DNA from: VRUE01 sp963730315
GTDB taxonomy: Bacteria; Actinomycetota; Thermoleophilia; Solirubrobacterales; 70-9
NCBI GenBank assembly: GCA_963730315.1
Contig: CAVSRD010000012.1
Span: 124,001 to 188,000 of the forward strand
Direction of reading: 5' to 3'
Length of the DNA: 64,000 nt
Below are positions 55,811 through 64,000 of the stretch, in pieces (position 1 is the stretch's first letter; the number at the start of each line of letters is the position of its first letter). Position numbers and translations under genes: made by a program. A model generated the notes under the pieces. The model saw nothing but the letters and a program-made list of their open reading frames with translations. It did not search any database and had not been told where the DNA came from.

Positions 55811-57229
55811 CTAGCGTCGCAGTCTCTCGCGCGGCCGCAACCGCAACCGCAGATTCTCGGGGAGGCTGAAGAAGCTCGCGCTGCTCTCCCCCACCGGTCC
55901 GGCGCTCTCGTCGAATTGGAGCTCGAACTTGCGGGCGATCGTCGCCATGCCGGCCTTCGCCTCGAGGAAGGCGAGGTTGCGGCCGGGGCAGAAGCGCGGG
56001 CCCGCCCCGAAGGCGAGGAACGACCTCCGATCGGGGGCCGAACGTCCGCCGTCCTCGAGCCAGCGTTCGGGATCGAACTCGAGGGCGCGGTCGACGCCGC
56101 TCTCGTACAGGCCGGCGTGCCGGAGCATCACGAGCAAAAGCGTGCCCGCCGGGACGTGCGTGCCGGCGATCGTCACGTCCACCAGTGGCTCAACCGCGGT
56201 CACGGGAATGACGGCGCGCAGCCGCATCGACTCCTTCAGCACCGCCTCGCCGTAACGGAGGCGATCGACCCTCTCGTACTCGTCGACGCACTCGCGGTCG
56301 CCGAGCACCTCGCTCGCCTCCGCGGCCCAGCGGGCCTGGACGTCGGGGTTGCGTGCAAGCAGCCAGGCCGTCCAGGCCATCGTGTGCGCGGTCGTGTCCT
56401 CGCCGGCGATCAGCAGGGTGAGCGTGTTGCCGACGATCTCCTCGTCGCTGAACTTGTCCTCGGTCTCCTGAGCGGCGATCATCGACTGGAGGAAGTTCTC
56501 CGGCTCCTCGCGCAGCCGCGGGTTGGCGCGCAGCTGCCCACGGGCGTCCTCGATGAACCCGGCGACGGCACGGTGGAGCTCGGCAAGCGACCGCTCCCAG
56601 GCGCGGTCGACGGGGAGCCGCAGCCAGCGCCAGTAGGGGATCGGCATCCTGAAGCGGCGGTTGATCATCCGGAAGTGCCTTTCGATGTGAACCTGGAGCT
56701 CGACGTCGCCGCGCCCGAGCGTGTTGAGGTCCTTGCCGAAGGCGAGCGCCGAGATGTTGTCGAGCGAGTAGGAGGTCAGCGTCGGACGGGGATCGAACGA
56801 GGGCCCGCGCGCGGCCTCGCGCTCGAGCCGCATGCCAAGCCGCCCGCAGGAGGTCCGAATCACGTCGAAGTAGCGGTGCAGGTGGTTCGAGTTGAGCGCC
56901 GTGACGACGAGCCGCCGGGATCTGCGCCAGTCGTCGCCCTCCTGCGAGAGGACCCCGGAGGAGCGGCTTTCGTCGAACACGGTCTCGAAGGCCCCGGCCC
57001 GCCGGAAGCCCTCCGGCCGGTCGCGCAGGACCGAGTCGATCGCCTCGGTGTCGCCGATCAGGACGCCGGGCGTCCTGCCGAGGTCGAAGCGAACCATGGG
57101 GCCGTAGCGGCGGCACCACTCCTCCATGGTCAGGTACGTGCGGTCGAACCTGCGCAGCTGGTGCAGGTTGCCGATCAGCGGTAGGCGCGGCGGGCCGGGC
57201 AGGTCGGAGATCGAGCGGGTCGCGGTCAT
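55811..57229 (-). CDS. Cytochrome P450
   Basis: 472 aa from the ATG at 57229, which overlaps the glycosyltransferase stop (ATGA). I-helix AGEDTTAHT with the acid-alcohol pair, ExxR as KESMRLR, and the heme loop FGAGPRFCPGRNLA with the thiolate cysteine are all intact. It resembles P450s of the CYP110/BM3-like fatty-acid or steroid type (N-terminal LPGPPRLPLIGNLHQL). It hydroxylates an unknown substrate, perhaps the aglycone of the neighbouring glycosyltransferase. Electron partners are not in the window. Confidence 0.92.
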   Translation of the reverse strand: MTATRSISDLPGPPRLPLIGNLHQLRRFDRTYLTMEEWCRRYGPMVRFDLGRTPGVLIGDTEAIDSVLRDRPEGFRRAGAFETVFDESRSSGVLSQEGDDWRRSRRLVVTALNSNHLHRYFDVIRTSCGRLGMRLEREAARGPSFDPRPTLTSYSLDNISALAFGKDLNTLGRGDVELQVHIERHFRMINRRFRMPIPYWRWLRLPVDRAWERSLAELHRAVAGFIEDARGQLRANPRLREEPENFLQSMIAAQETEDKFSDEEIVGNTLTLLIAGEDTTAHTMAWTAWLLARNPDVQARWAAEASEVLGDRECVDEYERVDRLRYGEAVLKESMRLRAVIPVTAVEPLVDVTIAGTHVPAGTLLLVMLRHAGLYESGVDRALEFDPERWLEDGGRSAPDRRSFLAFGAGPRFCPGRNLAFLEAKAGMATIARKFELQFDESAGPVGESSASFFSLPENLRLRLRPRERLRR

Positions 57230-58570
57230 CGGCTCGCTCCTTCCACGGGTTGCGAGTCGTCCTGGCCGGTCCGGATCGGGGCGGGAGCAGCGTGACCGGC
57301 TCCGGTCGCCAGCCAGTCGTCGAGCAGCCGGGCGGCCCTCTCGGTCCCGTCGCCCTCGGCCCGAACCGCCGCCCCGAGAGCGGCGGCGCGCTTCCGGGTG
57401 GGGGCGGCGAGGAGCGTGCGCAGCCCCGCTTCGAGATTCCGCCTGTCGAGACGCTTGAACGGCAGGTGCGCCCCGGCGCCGAGCCGCGCGAGACGCCGGC
57501 CCCAGAACGGCTGGTCGCCCCATACGGAGCAAACCATCGTCGGCAGGCCCGCCCGCAGCGAGGCGCCCACGGTGCCGGCGCCCCCGTGATGCACGGCGGC
57601 CGCGCAGCGCGGCAACAGGCGTCCATGATCCACCGCCCCCACGAGCCGCACGTGCTCGGGCAGGTCGGTGGCCACGCCGTCTCGGCCGGCCCATGGCGCG
57701 TTGACGACCGCCCGGACACCGAGCGAGCGCGTCGCCTCCGCCGCCATCGCCAGGAACCCCTCCGGATCGAGCACCGGCATGCTGCCGAAGCCGAGGAAGA
57801 CGGGCCGCTCGCCGCCGTCGATCCAGGTGGCGAGGTTCTCGCGGAACTCCTCGTCGAGGGTGGCGCGGACGTTCGGCGGGAGCTGCAAGAACCCGGTGAG
57901 GGCATGGTTGCCGCCCCAGTCGCGCGGTTTCGGGACGAGGCTGGGACTGAACGCCTGGAGCAGCAGGGAGTTCGGATCGGCACTGAGATGAACCGTCGAG
58001 CGCGGCACGCGCGAGAGGCCGAGGCGACGGGCGAACGCCCGGTTGTCGCCGAGGTTGGCGAGCCACCAGAGGTGGGCGCTGGCACGGTGCGTTGCGCGGC
58101 GCAGGGCGGCGGTGGGCAGGTGCCGCCCCGTCAGCATCGGGGGCCGGGAACTCGCCGGTCGGGAAGACCGGGAAGAAGTGGACGACCGCGTGCGGGAGTC
58201 CACGGGCAACAGCCAGGCACTGGGCGCGGTCCTGGGTGTTGAGCGTGGTGACGAGCGCACCTGCGTCCTCGGCGGCCTCGACGAACGCGTCCTCGATGCC
58301 CTCGCGATGTCGGTGGAACAGCTCCTGAACCCCCCGCATGGCGGGAAACCAGCCACGATGCAGCAATCGCTGGCCCTCGTCGGTCGCGATGTGGGCGGTG
58401 AGGCTCACCGGCAGCGGCACGAACCGGATCCCCGCCGCTTCGACCATCGGCCGGAACTCCTCGCTGGCGGTCATCGCAACCTCGTGGCCGCGCAGGCTCA
58501 TCTGCGCGCCCAGCCCGGCCAGCGGCCCGAAATCGCCGCGGGTGCCCTCTGCGAGGATGGCGATCCTCAT
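57226..58570 (-). CDS. UGT-like glycosyltransferase (frameshifted)
   Basis: About 448 codons from ATG 58570, which overlaps the TetR stop. GT-B fold: the N-terminal part MRIAILAEGTRGDFGPLAGLG and the C-terminal donor part VFLGFGSMPVLDPEG, then HVRLVGAVDHGRLLPRCAAAVHHGGAGTVGASLRAGLPTMVCSVWGDQPFWG resemble sterol and antibiotic glucosyltransferases. The frame changes at the G5 run 58139-58143 (FPTGEFPAP then MLTGRHLPTAAL); removing one base restores it. A base-calling insertion is the simplest explanation. A P450 follows with an overlap, so the two enzymes likely share a substrate. Confidence 0.82.
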
Positions 58571-59160
58571 CGGGTCGACCCAGCGATCGCCGCGTCGATC
58601 AACTCGCGGATCGCGCGTTCGGTCTCGGCGCGCCCGAGGCCACTGTCGCGTCGCAGCAGCTTCCACGTGTAGACGTCACAGACCGCGACGAGCTGGGCGA
58701 TGCGGCGCCTGCGGGTCGGGGCGTCGCAGCCGTCGAGCAGCGGACCCAGCTTCTCGCTGACCCATCGCCGGTGCAGGTCGCGCCCCTTCGCGAGCCCGTC
58801 GTCGATTTGCGGGTCTACGCCCTCTTCGGCCAAGAGGCGCAGCGCCCGGTCGCCAACCGCCTCGTATTGCCCGACGAGTGCGGCGACCGCCTCCGGAACG
58901 TCTCCCGCCGCCACGGCGAAGCGTTCGGACTCGCGGCGCGCGAGGTTCTCGCGGATCGCCTCCGCCCGCAGCCCGTCCCGGCTGCCGAAGTGGCGCAGCA
59001 GCGTGCGCTCGGAGACCCCGGCCCTGGCGGCGACCGCGGACAGCGGCGCCCGCGGGTCGCTGATCTCGATCGCCGCATCGATGATCGCTTTGCGCGTCTC
59101 GGCCAAAGCCTCGGCGCGGCGGGTCATGCGATAGGGACGGGTGGCGGAAGCGCTCGGCAT
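58567..59160 (-). CDS. TetR-family regulator of glycosyltransferase/P450 operon
   Basis: 197 aa. N-terminal helix-turn-helix (AIIDAAIEISDPRAPLSAVAARAGVSERTLLRHFGSRDGLR), then a helical ligand-binding domain ending in the TetR-like RELIDAAIAG. It is the first gene of the three-gene unit (ATGA overlap with the glycosyltransferase), so it likely regulates its own operon. The start region is 127 bases from the divergent NrtS-like gene. Confidence 0.85.
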   Translation of the reverse strand: MPSASATRPYRMTRRAEALAETRKAIIDAAIEISDPRAPLSAVAARAGVSERTLLRHFGSRDGLRAEAIRENLARRESERFAVAAGDVPEAVAALVGQYEAVGDRALRLLAEEGVDPQIDDGLAKGRDLHRRWVSEKLGPLLDGCDAPTRRRRIAQLVAVCDVYTWKLLRRDSGLGRAETERAIRELIDAAIAGSTR

Positions 59161-59287
59161 TTCGCGTCAGACAATATGACAGCAAATCTGCGGGCCGATT
59201 GCAAGCACACTGACGGAGTCCGCTCACCGCAGCGATGGCCCCGCACGCGGGACACCCAGCCGCTCGGCCTCTGCGACGATCGAGGCC

Positions 59288-59503
59288 GTGAGGGAAGCGC
59301 TGCAAATCTGCCTGCGTCGCGAGCATCTGCGGCGCACCGGCAGGATCGCCCTGGTAGTTGGCACGATCCTCACCGCCATCAACCAGGCCGACGTCATTCT
59401 CGGTGGCGACGCGGTGACCCTCACCTGGATCAAGACGGGTCTCAACTACTGCGTGCCGTTCGTGGTCGCCAACCTCGGCTTGCTGTCCGGGTACCGTCGT
59501 TGA
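59288..59503 (+). CDS. Small membrane protein, NrtS family (nitrate/nitrite transporter)
   Basis: 71 aa, GTG start. Two membrane helices (IALVVGTILTAINQADVIL and GLNYCVPFVVANLGLL) joined by GGDAVTLTWIKT, with an N-terminal basic amphipathic LRREHLRRTGR. The NQAD/NQGD and YCVPF pattern matches NrtS, a short protein reported to move nitrate/nitrite as an oligomer. It stands alone between TetR and a transposase remnant. It is short and could be missed by automatic annotation. Confidence 0.7.
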   Translation: MREALQICLRREHLRRTGRIALVVGTILTAINQADVILGGDAVTLTWIKTGLNYCVPFVVANLGLLSGYRR

Positions 59504-59559
59504 GCGCCGGGGACGGCGCCGCGCCCTGACCGGGGGCACCGGGCTGCTCGTCGTCCAGC

Positions 59560-60055
59560 CGTCCTGGACCTCCCCGTCGCGCTGCACGGCTCCGACGACG
59601 ACCGCCTTGTTCTCCTTGTATCCGTGGCCGACGTGCCGCCGCTTGCCCCCCACGTAGGTCTCGTCAACCTCCACGATCCCGTTCAACAGCGGTTGCGGGT
59701 CATCGCCCATCGCATCGCGGATTCGATGGCACAGATACCAAGCCGTCTTGTAGCTGACCCCCAGGGTCCGTTGAAGCTGCTTCGCGCTGATCCCCTTCTT
59801 GGACTCGCAGATCAGATAGACCGCCATGAACCACTTGCGGAGCGGCAAGTGAGAATCGTGAAAGATCGACCCCGCCGTCACGGAGAACTGGTACCGGCAT
59901 GAGTTGCAGTCGTACTGATTCCGCTTCTCGATTCGCGACACTGAGTCGTTGCCGCAGCGTGGGCACACAACGCCGTTCGGCCAGCGTAGTTCTTCTAGGT
60001 ATGCGCGGCAGGCATCCTCGTCACCGAAGCGGTCCACAAGCTCGACAAGGTTCAT
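59560..60055 (-). pseudogene. IS1595-family transposase, 3'-truncated remnant
   Basis: About 165 codons from an ATG at 60055. Zinc-ribbon CPRCG...CNSC, then FHDSHLPLRKWFMAVYLICESKKGISAKQLQRTLGVSYKTAWYLCHRIRDAM, and the first catalytic Asp in VEVDETYVGG with GAVQRDGE. The similarity ends near 59560 and the frame then runs into unrelated sequence; the remaining DDE residues are absent. Terminal inverted repeats were not found. It is an old insertion, not mobile. Confidence 0.8.
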
Positions 60056-60149
60056 GTTCACCGGGAGAAATCCTTTGGCTCCTCCAGCGCTCGAATTGGC
60101 AGCCACCAACGGCCGAGACCGAAAAGCCAACCGACTGGAGTGAGAGGCC

Positions 60150-61565
60150 ATGACGAGAGAAGTCGACGTGATCGTGATCGGAGCCGGACCGGCCGGAGAG
60201 GTGCTGGCCGGGCGGCTCAGCGAACGCGGCCAGCGTCGCGTGGCGATCGTCGAGCGGGAGCTGGTCGGGGGCGAGTGCTCCTTCTACGCGTGCATGCCGT
60301 CGAAGGCGCTCCTGCGCCCCGCCGAGGCGCTCGCTGAGGCCGCGCGCGTCCCCGGCGCGGCTGAGGCATCGACCGGCGAGGTCGACGCCGAGGCTGTGCT
60401 GAGGCGCCGCGACGCGATCGTCAACGACCTGAACGACGAGCACCAGCTTCCCTGGCTCGAGGAGCGCGATATCGAGCTGATCCGCGGTCACGCCCGGCTG
60501 GAGGGCGAGCGGCGGGTGCGGGTGGGAGCGCAGCTGCTGCTCGCCCAGGAGGCGGTGGTGATCGCCGTCGGCAGCGGTGCAGCGCAGCCGCCGATCGCCG
60601 GGCTCGCCGAGGTCGGCGCCTGGTCGAACCGCGAGATCACCACCTCGAGCGTCGTTCCGGAACGCCTGATCGTCCTCGGTGGCGGCGTGGTCGGCGTCGA
60701 GATGGCGCAGGCGTGGTCCTCGCTGGGCTCCGACGCGGTCGTGGTCGAGGCCGCCGACCGCCTGCTGCCGCGCGAGGAGCCCTTCGCCGGGGAAGAGCTG
60801 CGCCAAGCGCTGGAGAGGCGCGGGGTGGAAGTTCTGACCGGGGTGCGGGCGATCGAGGCCCGCCGCCAAGGGAGCGAGATCGAACTGCGCCTGGCGGGCG
60901 GCGGCGAGCTTGCCGGCAGCAATCTGCTGGTCGCGGTCGGGCGGCGGCCGCTCACCGGCGATCTCGGCCTGGAGACCGTCGGCCTCCAGCCCGGCGCCGA
61001 GATCGAGGTGGACGATCAGCTGCGTGCAGGCGGCCACGACTGGCTCTACGCGGTCGGCGACGCAAACGGCCGCTCGCTGCTCACCCACTCGGGCAAGTAC
61101 CAGGCTCGGATCGCCGCCGACCACATCCTCGGGGCATCGGTCTCGGCGACCGCCGACGGTCCGGGGGCGCCGCGGGTCGTCTTCACCGACCCCCAGGTCG
61201 CCGCGGTCGGTCAGACGCTCGACGCGGCGCTCGGCGACGGGGTCGCGGCAAAAGCGGTCGACCTGCGCACGTCGGCCACCGCCGGCGCCAGCTTCCACGG
61301 TCGCTCGGCGCGCGGCACGACCCGCTTCGTCGTCGACACCGAGCGCGAGGTGATAGTCGGCGCCACCTTCGTCGGTCCGGACGTCGCCGACATGCTGCAC
61401 GCAGCGACGATCGCGATGGTCGCCGAGGTGCCGATCGCGACCCTCGCCGATGCCGTCGCCCCCTTCCCGACCCGCAGCGAGCTGTGGCTGAAGTTCCTCG
61501 AGGCCTACGAGTCCGAGCGGCCCGCGCTCAGCACCGCGCCGCGCACGCTGGCGGCGGCCGCGTAG
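60150..61565 (+). CDS. FAD-dependent pyridine nucleotide-disulfide oxidoreductase
   Basis: 471 aa class I flavoprotein of the lipoamide dehydrogenase/mercuric reductase type. FAD motif VIVIGAGPAGEVLA, redox pair Cys43-x4-Cys48 (GGECSFYACMPSKAL), NAD(P) motif LIVLGGGVVGVEMA, second FAD motif YAVGDANG. The C-terminal catalytic His-Glu (HPTxxE in most members) reads PFPTRSELW, so the histidine is missing and reduction of a small disulfide by the standard route is doubtful. It may reduce a quinone or metal, or act with a partner. No merA-like or lipoyl genes are near. Confidence 0.82.
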   Translation: MTREVDVIVIGAGPAGEVLAGRLSERGQRRVAIVERELVGGECSFYACMPSKALLRPAEALAEAARVPGAAEASTGEVDAEAVLRRRDAIVNDLNDEHQLPWLEERDIELIRGHARLEGERRVRVGAQLLLAQEAVVIAVGSGAAQPPIAGLAEVGAWSNREITTSSVVPERLIVLGGGVVGVEMAQAWSSLGSDAVVVEAADRLLPREEPFAGEELRQALERRGVEVLTGVRAIEARRQGSEIELRLAGGGELAGSNLLVAVGRRPLTGDLGLETVGLQPGAEIEVDDQLRAGGHDWLYAVGDANGRSLLTHSGKYQARIAADHILGASVSATADGPGAPRVVFTDPQVAAVGQTLDAALGDGVAAKAVDLRTSATAGASFHGRSARGTTRFVVDTEREVIVGATFVGPDVADMLHAATIAMVAEVPIATLADAVAPFPTRSELWLKFLEAYESERPALSTAPRTLAAAA

Positions 61566-61644
61566 ACACGGCGCTCAGATCGACGAGCAGCGGAGGCGAG
61601 ATTCGAGAATCGTTTTGACGCTTGGGGGGTCGAACCCACAAATA

Positions 61645-62241
61645 ATGACCCTGGCTCTGGAAGACGGACTGCACTTGCCCGCGGCAGAGAGCGAGGAGAG
61701 CCTCGTCGCTCGCGCCCAGGGCGGCGACAACGAGGCGTTCAATCGGCTTGCCGACCGCCACTCGACCAGATTGCGGCGCACCCTGTACCGGATCACGCGC
61801 GACTGCGATGCCGCCTACGACGCCGCACAGGAGGCGCTGGTGCGGGCCTGGCAGAGCATCGGCCGCTTCGAAGGCCGTTCACGCTTCTCGACCTGGCTGA
61901 CCCGGATCGGCATCAACGAGGCCTACCGCGGCCTCCGTCGACCGTTCGAGGAGTCGCTCGACGTCGATGACAAGGTCGGCGAGCGAGTCGCCGGCTGGGG
62001 CAACCAGCCCGACCGCGTCTTCGAGTCGCGCGAGTTCCTCGCCGCTGTCGAGACGGCCCTGGGCGAGCTTCCTGTCGACCACCGAACGGCGGTGACGTTG
62101 CGCGACGTCGAGGGCCTCAGCACCGCCGAGGCGGCGGAGGTTCTGGAGATCGGCGAGCGGGCGCTGAAGAGCCGCCTGCATCGCGGGAGGTTGGCGCTGC
62201 GCGAGAGGCTCGACCACTATTTCGCGGACGGATACCCATGA
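61645..62241 (+). CDS. ECF RNA polymerase sigma factor 1
   Basis: 198 aa from the ATG at 61645; a TTG at 61615 is an in-frame alternative and neither has a strong Shine-Dalgarno. Sigma2 region (FNRLADRHSTRLRRTLYRITRDCDAAYDAAQEALVRAWQSI...RSRFSTWLTRIGINEA) and Sigma4 region (LPVDHRTAVTLRDVEGLSTAEAAEVLEIGERALKSRLHRGR). ATGA overlap with the zinc anti-sigma gene. It probably responds to an envelope or redox stress through that partner. Confidence 0.9.
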   Translation: MTLALEDGLHLPAAESEESLVARAQGGDNEAFNRLADRHSTRLRRTLYRITRDCDAAYDAAQEALVRAWQSIGRFEGRSRFSTWLTRIGINEAYRGLRRPFEESLDVDDKVGERVAGWGNQPDRVFESREFLAAVETALGELPVDHRTAVTLRDVEGLSTAEAAEVLEIGERALKSRLHRGRLALRERLDHYFADGYP

Positions 62242-62468
62242 CCCCGACCCTGAACCCGATCAAGCTCCACCACCAGCGCTGCCGCGAGACGCGCGCGGAG
62301 ATGTCGCGCTTGATCGACGGCGAGCTCGACGAGCGGACCGCCGTCGCGGTCGAACGCCACGCGCGCTGGTGCCCGAACTGTCGGCGCATGCTGAAGAGCC
62401 TGCGCCGCACCGTCGCCGGATTGCACGCCCTCGGCGAGGAGCCGACGCCCGTGGACAGCCCGCGGTGA
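62238..62468 (+). CDS. Zinc-finger anti-sigma factor
   Basis: 76 aa, ATG overlapping the sigma stop. The zf-HC2 motif H-x3-C-x2-C is visible (HARWCPNCRRML) after an N-terminal helix (CRETRAEMSRLIDGELDERTAVAVERH). It is a soluble ZAS-domain protein without a membrane helix, like RsrA, so a cytoplasmic redox signal is plausible. It ends 22 bases before the DUF3179 lipoprotein gene. Confidence 0.85.
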   Translation: MTPTLNPIKLHHQRCRETRAEMSRLIDGELDERTAVAVERHARWCPNCRRMLKSLRRTVAGLHALGEEPTPVDSPR

Positions 62469-62490
62469 CGGACCGGATCCGAGCTCGGCA

Positions 62491-63633
62491 GTGAGATCGA
62501 GGACGACCCTGGCCGGGTTTGCCCTCGCGCTTGCCTTCGCCGGCTGCGGAGTCGGCGGCGAGCAGAGCGCACCACCGGCCCCCGCGTTCGACCCCGGAGG
62601 TTGGGGCACCGACTTCTCGCAACGAACCGTGTCGCTGTCGGAGTTCGCGAGCGGCGGCCCGGGCAAGGACGGCATCCCGGCGATCGACCGGCCCCGCTTC
62701 GTCGGGATCGCGGCGGGCGAGCGCTTCCTCGAGCCGCGCGAGCCGGTCGCCGCGGTCGAGGTCGGGGGCGCGGCAAGGGCCTACCCGATCCGCATCCTCG
62801 TGTGGCACGAGATCGTCAACGACCGGATCGGCGGGCGGCCGATCGTCGTCACCTACTGCCCCCTGTGCAACTCGACCGTCGCCTTCCAGCGCCGCATCGG
62901 CGACCGGGTCCTCGACTTCGGTACGACCGGCAACCTGCGCAACTCCGACCTGGTGATGTACGACCGCCAGACCGAGTCGTGGTGGCAGCAGCTCACCGGC
63001 GGCGCGCTCGTCGGCGAGCTGAGCGGCGAGCGGCTGCGCGCGATCCCTTCCCAGATCCTTTCCTGGGTGCAATTCACGCGGCTGCACCCCGACGGCAGGG
63101 TGCTCTCAACCGACACCGGCTTCGACCGTCCCTACGGGGAGAACCCCTACGTCGGCTACGAGCAGCCGCGCAGCACCCCCTTCGCGCTCGCCGGCCGCCC
63201 CGACGATCGCCTGCCACCCAAGGAACGCGTCGCCGCCGTGCGGACCGGGCCACGCTCGGCGGTCGTCTATCCCTTCACGCGGCTGCGGCGCGAAGCGCCG
63301 GTCGTCGACGAGATCGCCGGCCGGCCGGTGGTCGTCTTCTTCGATCCCTCCGTCGCCTCGGCACTCGACGAGGCTACGGTCGCCGGCGGGCGGTCGGTCG
63401 GGGGCGCCGCGGTGTTCGACCGACGGGTGGCCGGGCGCACCCTCAGCTTTGCGCCCGGGCCACGGCCGGGCGCCTCCCGCGACTCCGCGACCGGCTCGAC
63501 CTGGGGGATGGACGGGCGGGCGAGCGCCGGCCCGCTGCGCGACGAGGCGCTGGCCCGGCTCGTCAGCGACAACCAATTCTGGTTCGCCCTGGCGGCCTTC
63601 TTCCCGCGGGCCGAAGTGAGGCGGGAGCCGTGA
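62491..63633 (+). CDS. DUF3179 lipoprotein
   Basis: 380 aa, GTG start. Signal peptide with lipobox (ALAFAGC, Cys19). The DUF3179 domain fills residues about 50-350, with IRILVWHEIVNDRIGGRPIVVTYCPLCNSTVAF as the signature and SQILSW after it. The conserved paired cysteines (YCPLC) suggest redox or metal chemistry; no function is established. It lies in a run with sigma, anti-sigma and a second sigma factor, so it may be a target of, or sensor for, that system. Confidence 0.85.
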   Translation: MRSRTTLAGFALALAFAGCGVGGEQSAPPAPAFDPGGWGTDFSQRTVSLSEFASGGPGKDGIPAIDRPRFVGIAAGERFLEPREPVAAVEVGGAARAYPIRILVWHEIVNDRIGGRPIVVTYCPLCNSTVAFQRRIGDRVLDFGTTGNLRNSDLVMYDRQTESWWQQLTGGALVGELSGERLRAIPSQILSWVQFTRLHPDGRVLSTDTGFDRPYGENPYVGYEQPRSTPFALAGRPDDRLPPKERVAAVRTGPRSAVVYPFTRLRREAPVVDEIAGRPVVVFFDPSVASALDEATVAGGRSVGGAAVFDRRVAGRTLSFAPGPRPGASRDSATGSTWGMDGRASAGPLRDEALARLVSDNQFWFALAAFFPRAEVRREP

Positions 63634-64000
63634 CGGCGTTCGCTCTTGCAAGGCTGCCGGTCATGCCTTCCCTCCCCGCCCGGGACGAGGGGGCGCTGAT
63701 CGAGCGCGCCCAGACCGGCGACCGCCTCGCCTTCGAGGAGCTGGTCCGCCGCCACGCCGACCGGCTCTACGCGGTCGTCATGCGGTTTCTCGGCGACAGC
63801 CGCGAGGCCGAGGATGTGACCCAGGAGGCCTTCCTGCGCGCCTGGCGCGGGATTGCCGGCTTCAAGGGCCGCTCGCGCTTCTACACCTGGCTCTACCGGA
63901 TCGGCCTCAACGAGGCCAAGCGCCGCGCGGCGCGGCGCGCGGTGCCAGGGAAGCTGGTTCAGCTGGACGACGACTCCCGGGTCCACGCACCCGATTGGAG
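63630..64000 (+). CDS. ECF RNA polymerase sigma factor 2 (cut by window end)
   Basis: GTG at 63630 overlaps the DUF3179 stop (GTGA) and has GGGAG five bases upstream, so it is preferred; an ATG at 63663 is in frame. The visible part has Sigma2 (ALIERAQTGDRLAFEELVRRHADRLYAVVMRFLGDSREAEDVTQEAFLRAWRGIAGF, then RSRFYTWLYRIGLNEAKRR). The Sigma4 region lies beyond the window. It is a distinct paralogue of the sigma factor at 61645. Confidence 0.87.
   Translation, partial: MTAFALARLPVMPSLPARDEGALIERAQTGDRLAFEELVRRHADRLYAVVMRFLGDSREAEDVTQEAFLRAWRGIAGFKGRSRFYTWLYRIGLNEAKRRAARRAVPGKLVQLDDDSRVHAPDW

Noticed and set aside
55811..58666. A 951-residue glycosyltransferase-P450 fusion
   Set aside because: The frame is open only through a frameshift at the G5 run; the P450 has its own ATG overlapping the true glycosyltransferase stop.
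59560..60149. Active insertion sequence
   Set aside because: The transposase lacks its C-terminal catalytic residues and no terminal inverted repeats or target duplications were seen.

Overview
The window is about 64 kb of very GC-rich bacterial DNA with dense coding, many GTG/TTG starts and many 4-bp ATGA/GTGA stop-start overlaps. Two WS/DGAT wax-ester/triacylglycerol synthases, LysR/TetR/LuxR regulators, ECF sigma factors with a zinc anti-sigma factor, an actinobacterial-type CsoR, an MMPL exporter and an exported protein with diverged 'GxxLKxxS' repeats suggest an actinobacterium. I infer class Thermoleophilia (Solirubrobacterales-like), but no rRNA or other marker is present to prove it. 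No tRNA, rRNA, CRISPR array or prophage was seen, and no gene-free stretch exceeds about 300 bases.

Layout. 0.1-7 kb: exported repeat protein, trypsin-like protease, then a minus-strand run (WS/DGAT, ABC ATPase, FtsX-like permease, TPR protein). 7-17.3 kb: LysR gene, then a copper island. It holds csoR, an ATC-hydrolase-like protein and a CopA-type ATPase with an N-terminal cupredoxin; a rhodanese, a decayed methyltransferase and a cyclase-YHS fusion; a three-gene ABC exporter; a SHOCT protein with a membrane cytochrome c; and a CuA-like cupredoxin lipoprotein. Four near-identical CsoR-type operators sit inside the promoters of four transcription units, and each -10 box lies 7-9 nt from the start codon, so leaderless mRNAs are predicted. 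17.3-20 kb: a VWA-like protein that lost its metal site and a divergent BadH-like/BadI-like pair. 20-35 kb: a minus-strand run of phosphoketolase, acetate kinase, LuxR regulator, triad-less alpha/beta hydrolase, TreT-like glycosyltransferase, a cation P-type ATPase and two tandem proton-pump ATPases.

35-49 kb: intact VWA protein, truncated ArsR-like protein, methyltransferase, TetR with an exported helical protein and giant MMPL exporter, cupin, second WS/DGAT, NTF2-like protein, and a large zinc-ribbon/cyclase/AAA/TPR regulator. 48.5-64 kb: DUF2254 protein, GMC alcohol oxidase, a tetraether-synthase-like radical SAM protein coupled to a methyltransferase, NDH-2, a TetR/glycosyltransferase/P450 operon, NrtS, a transposase remnant, a flavin disulfide oxidoreductase, an ECF sigma/anti-sigma pair, a DUF3179 lipoprotein, and a second ECF sigma cut by the window end.

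Three genes (TreT-like, LuxR, UGT-like glycosyltransferase) read correctly only if one frame change is allowed. Two of these changes fall at runs of five C/G, so base-calling indels are likely and apparent fusions across them should not be trusted. Functions come from recognised motifs and neighbourhood; no database search was run.
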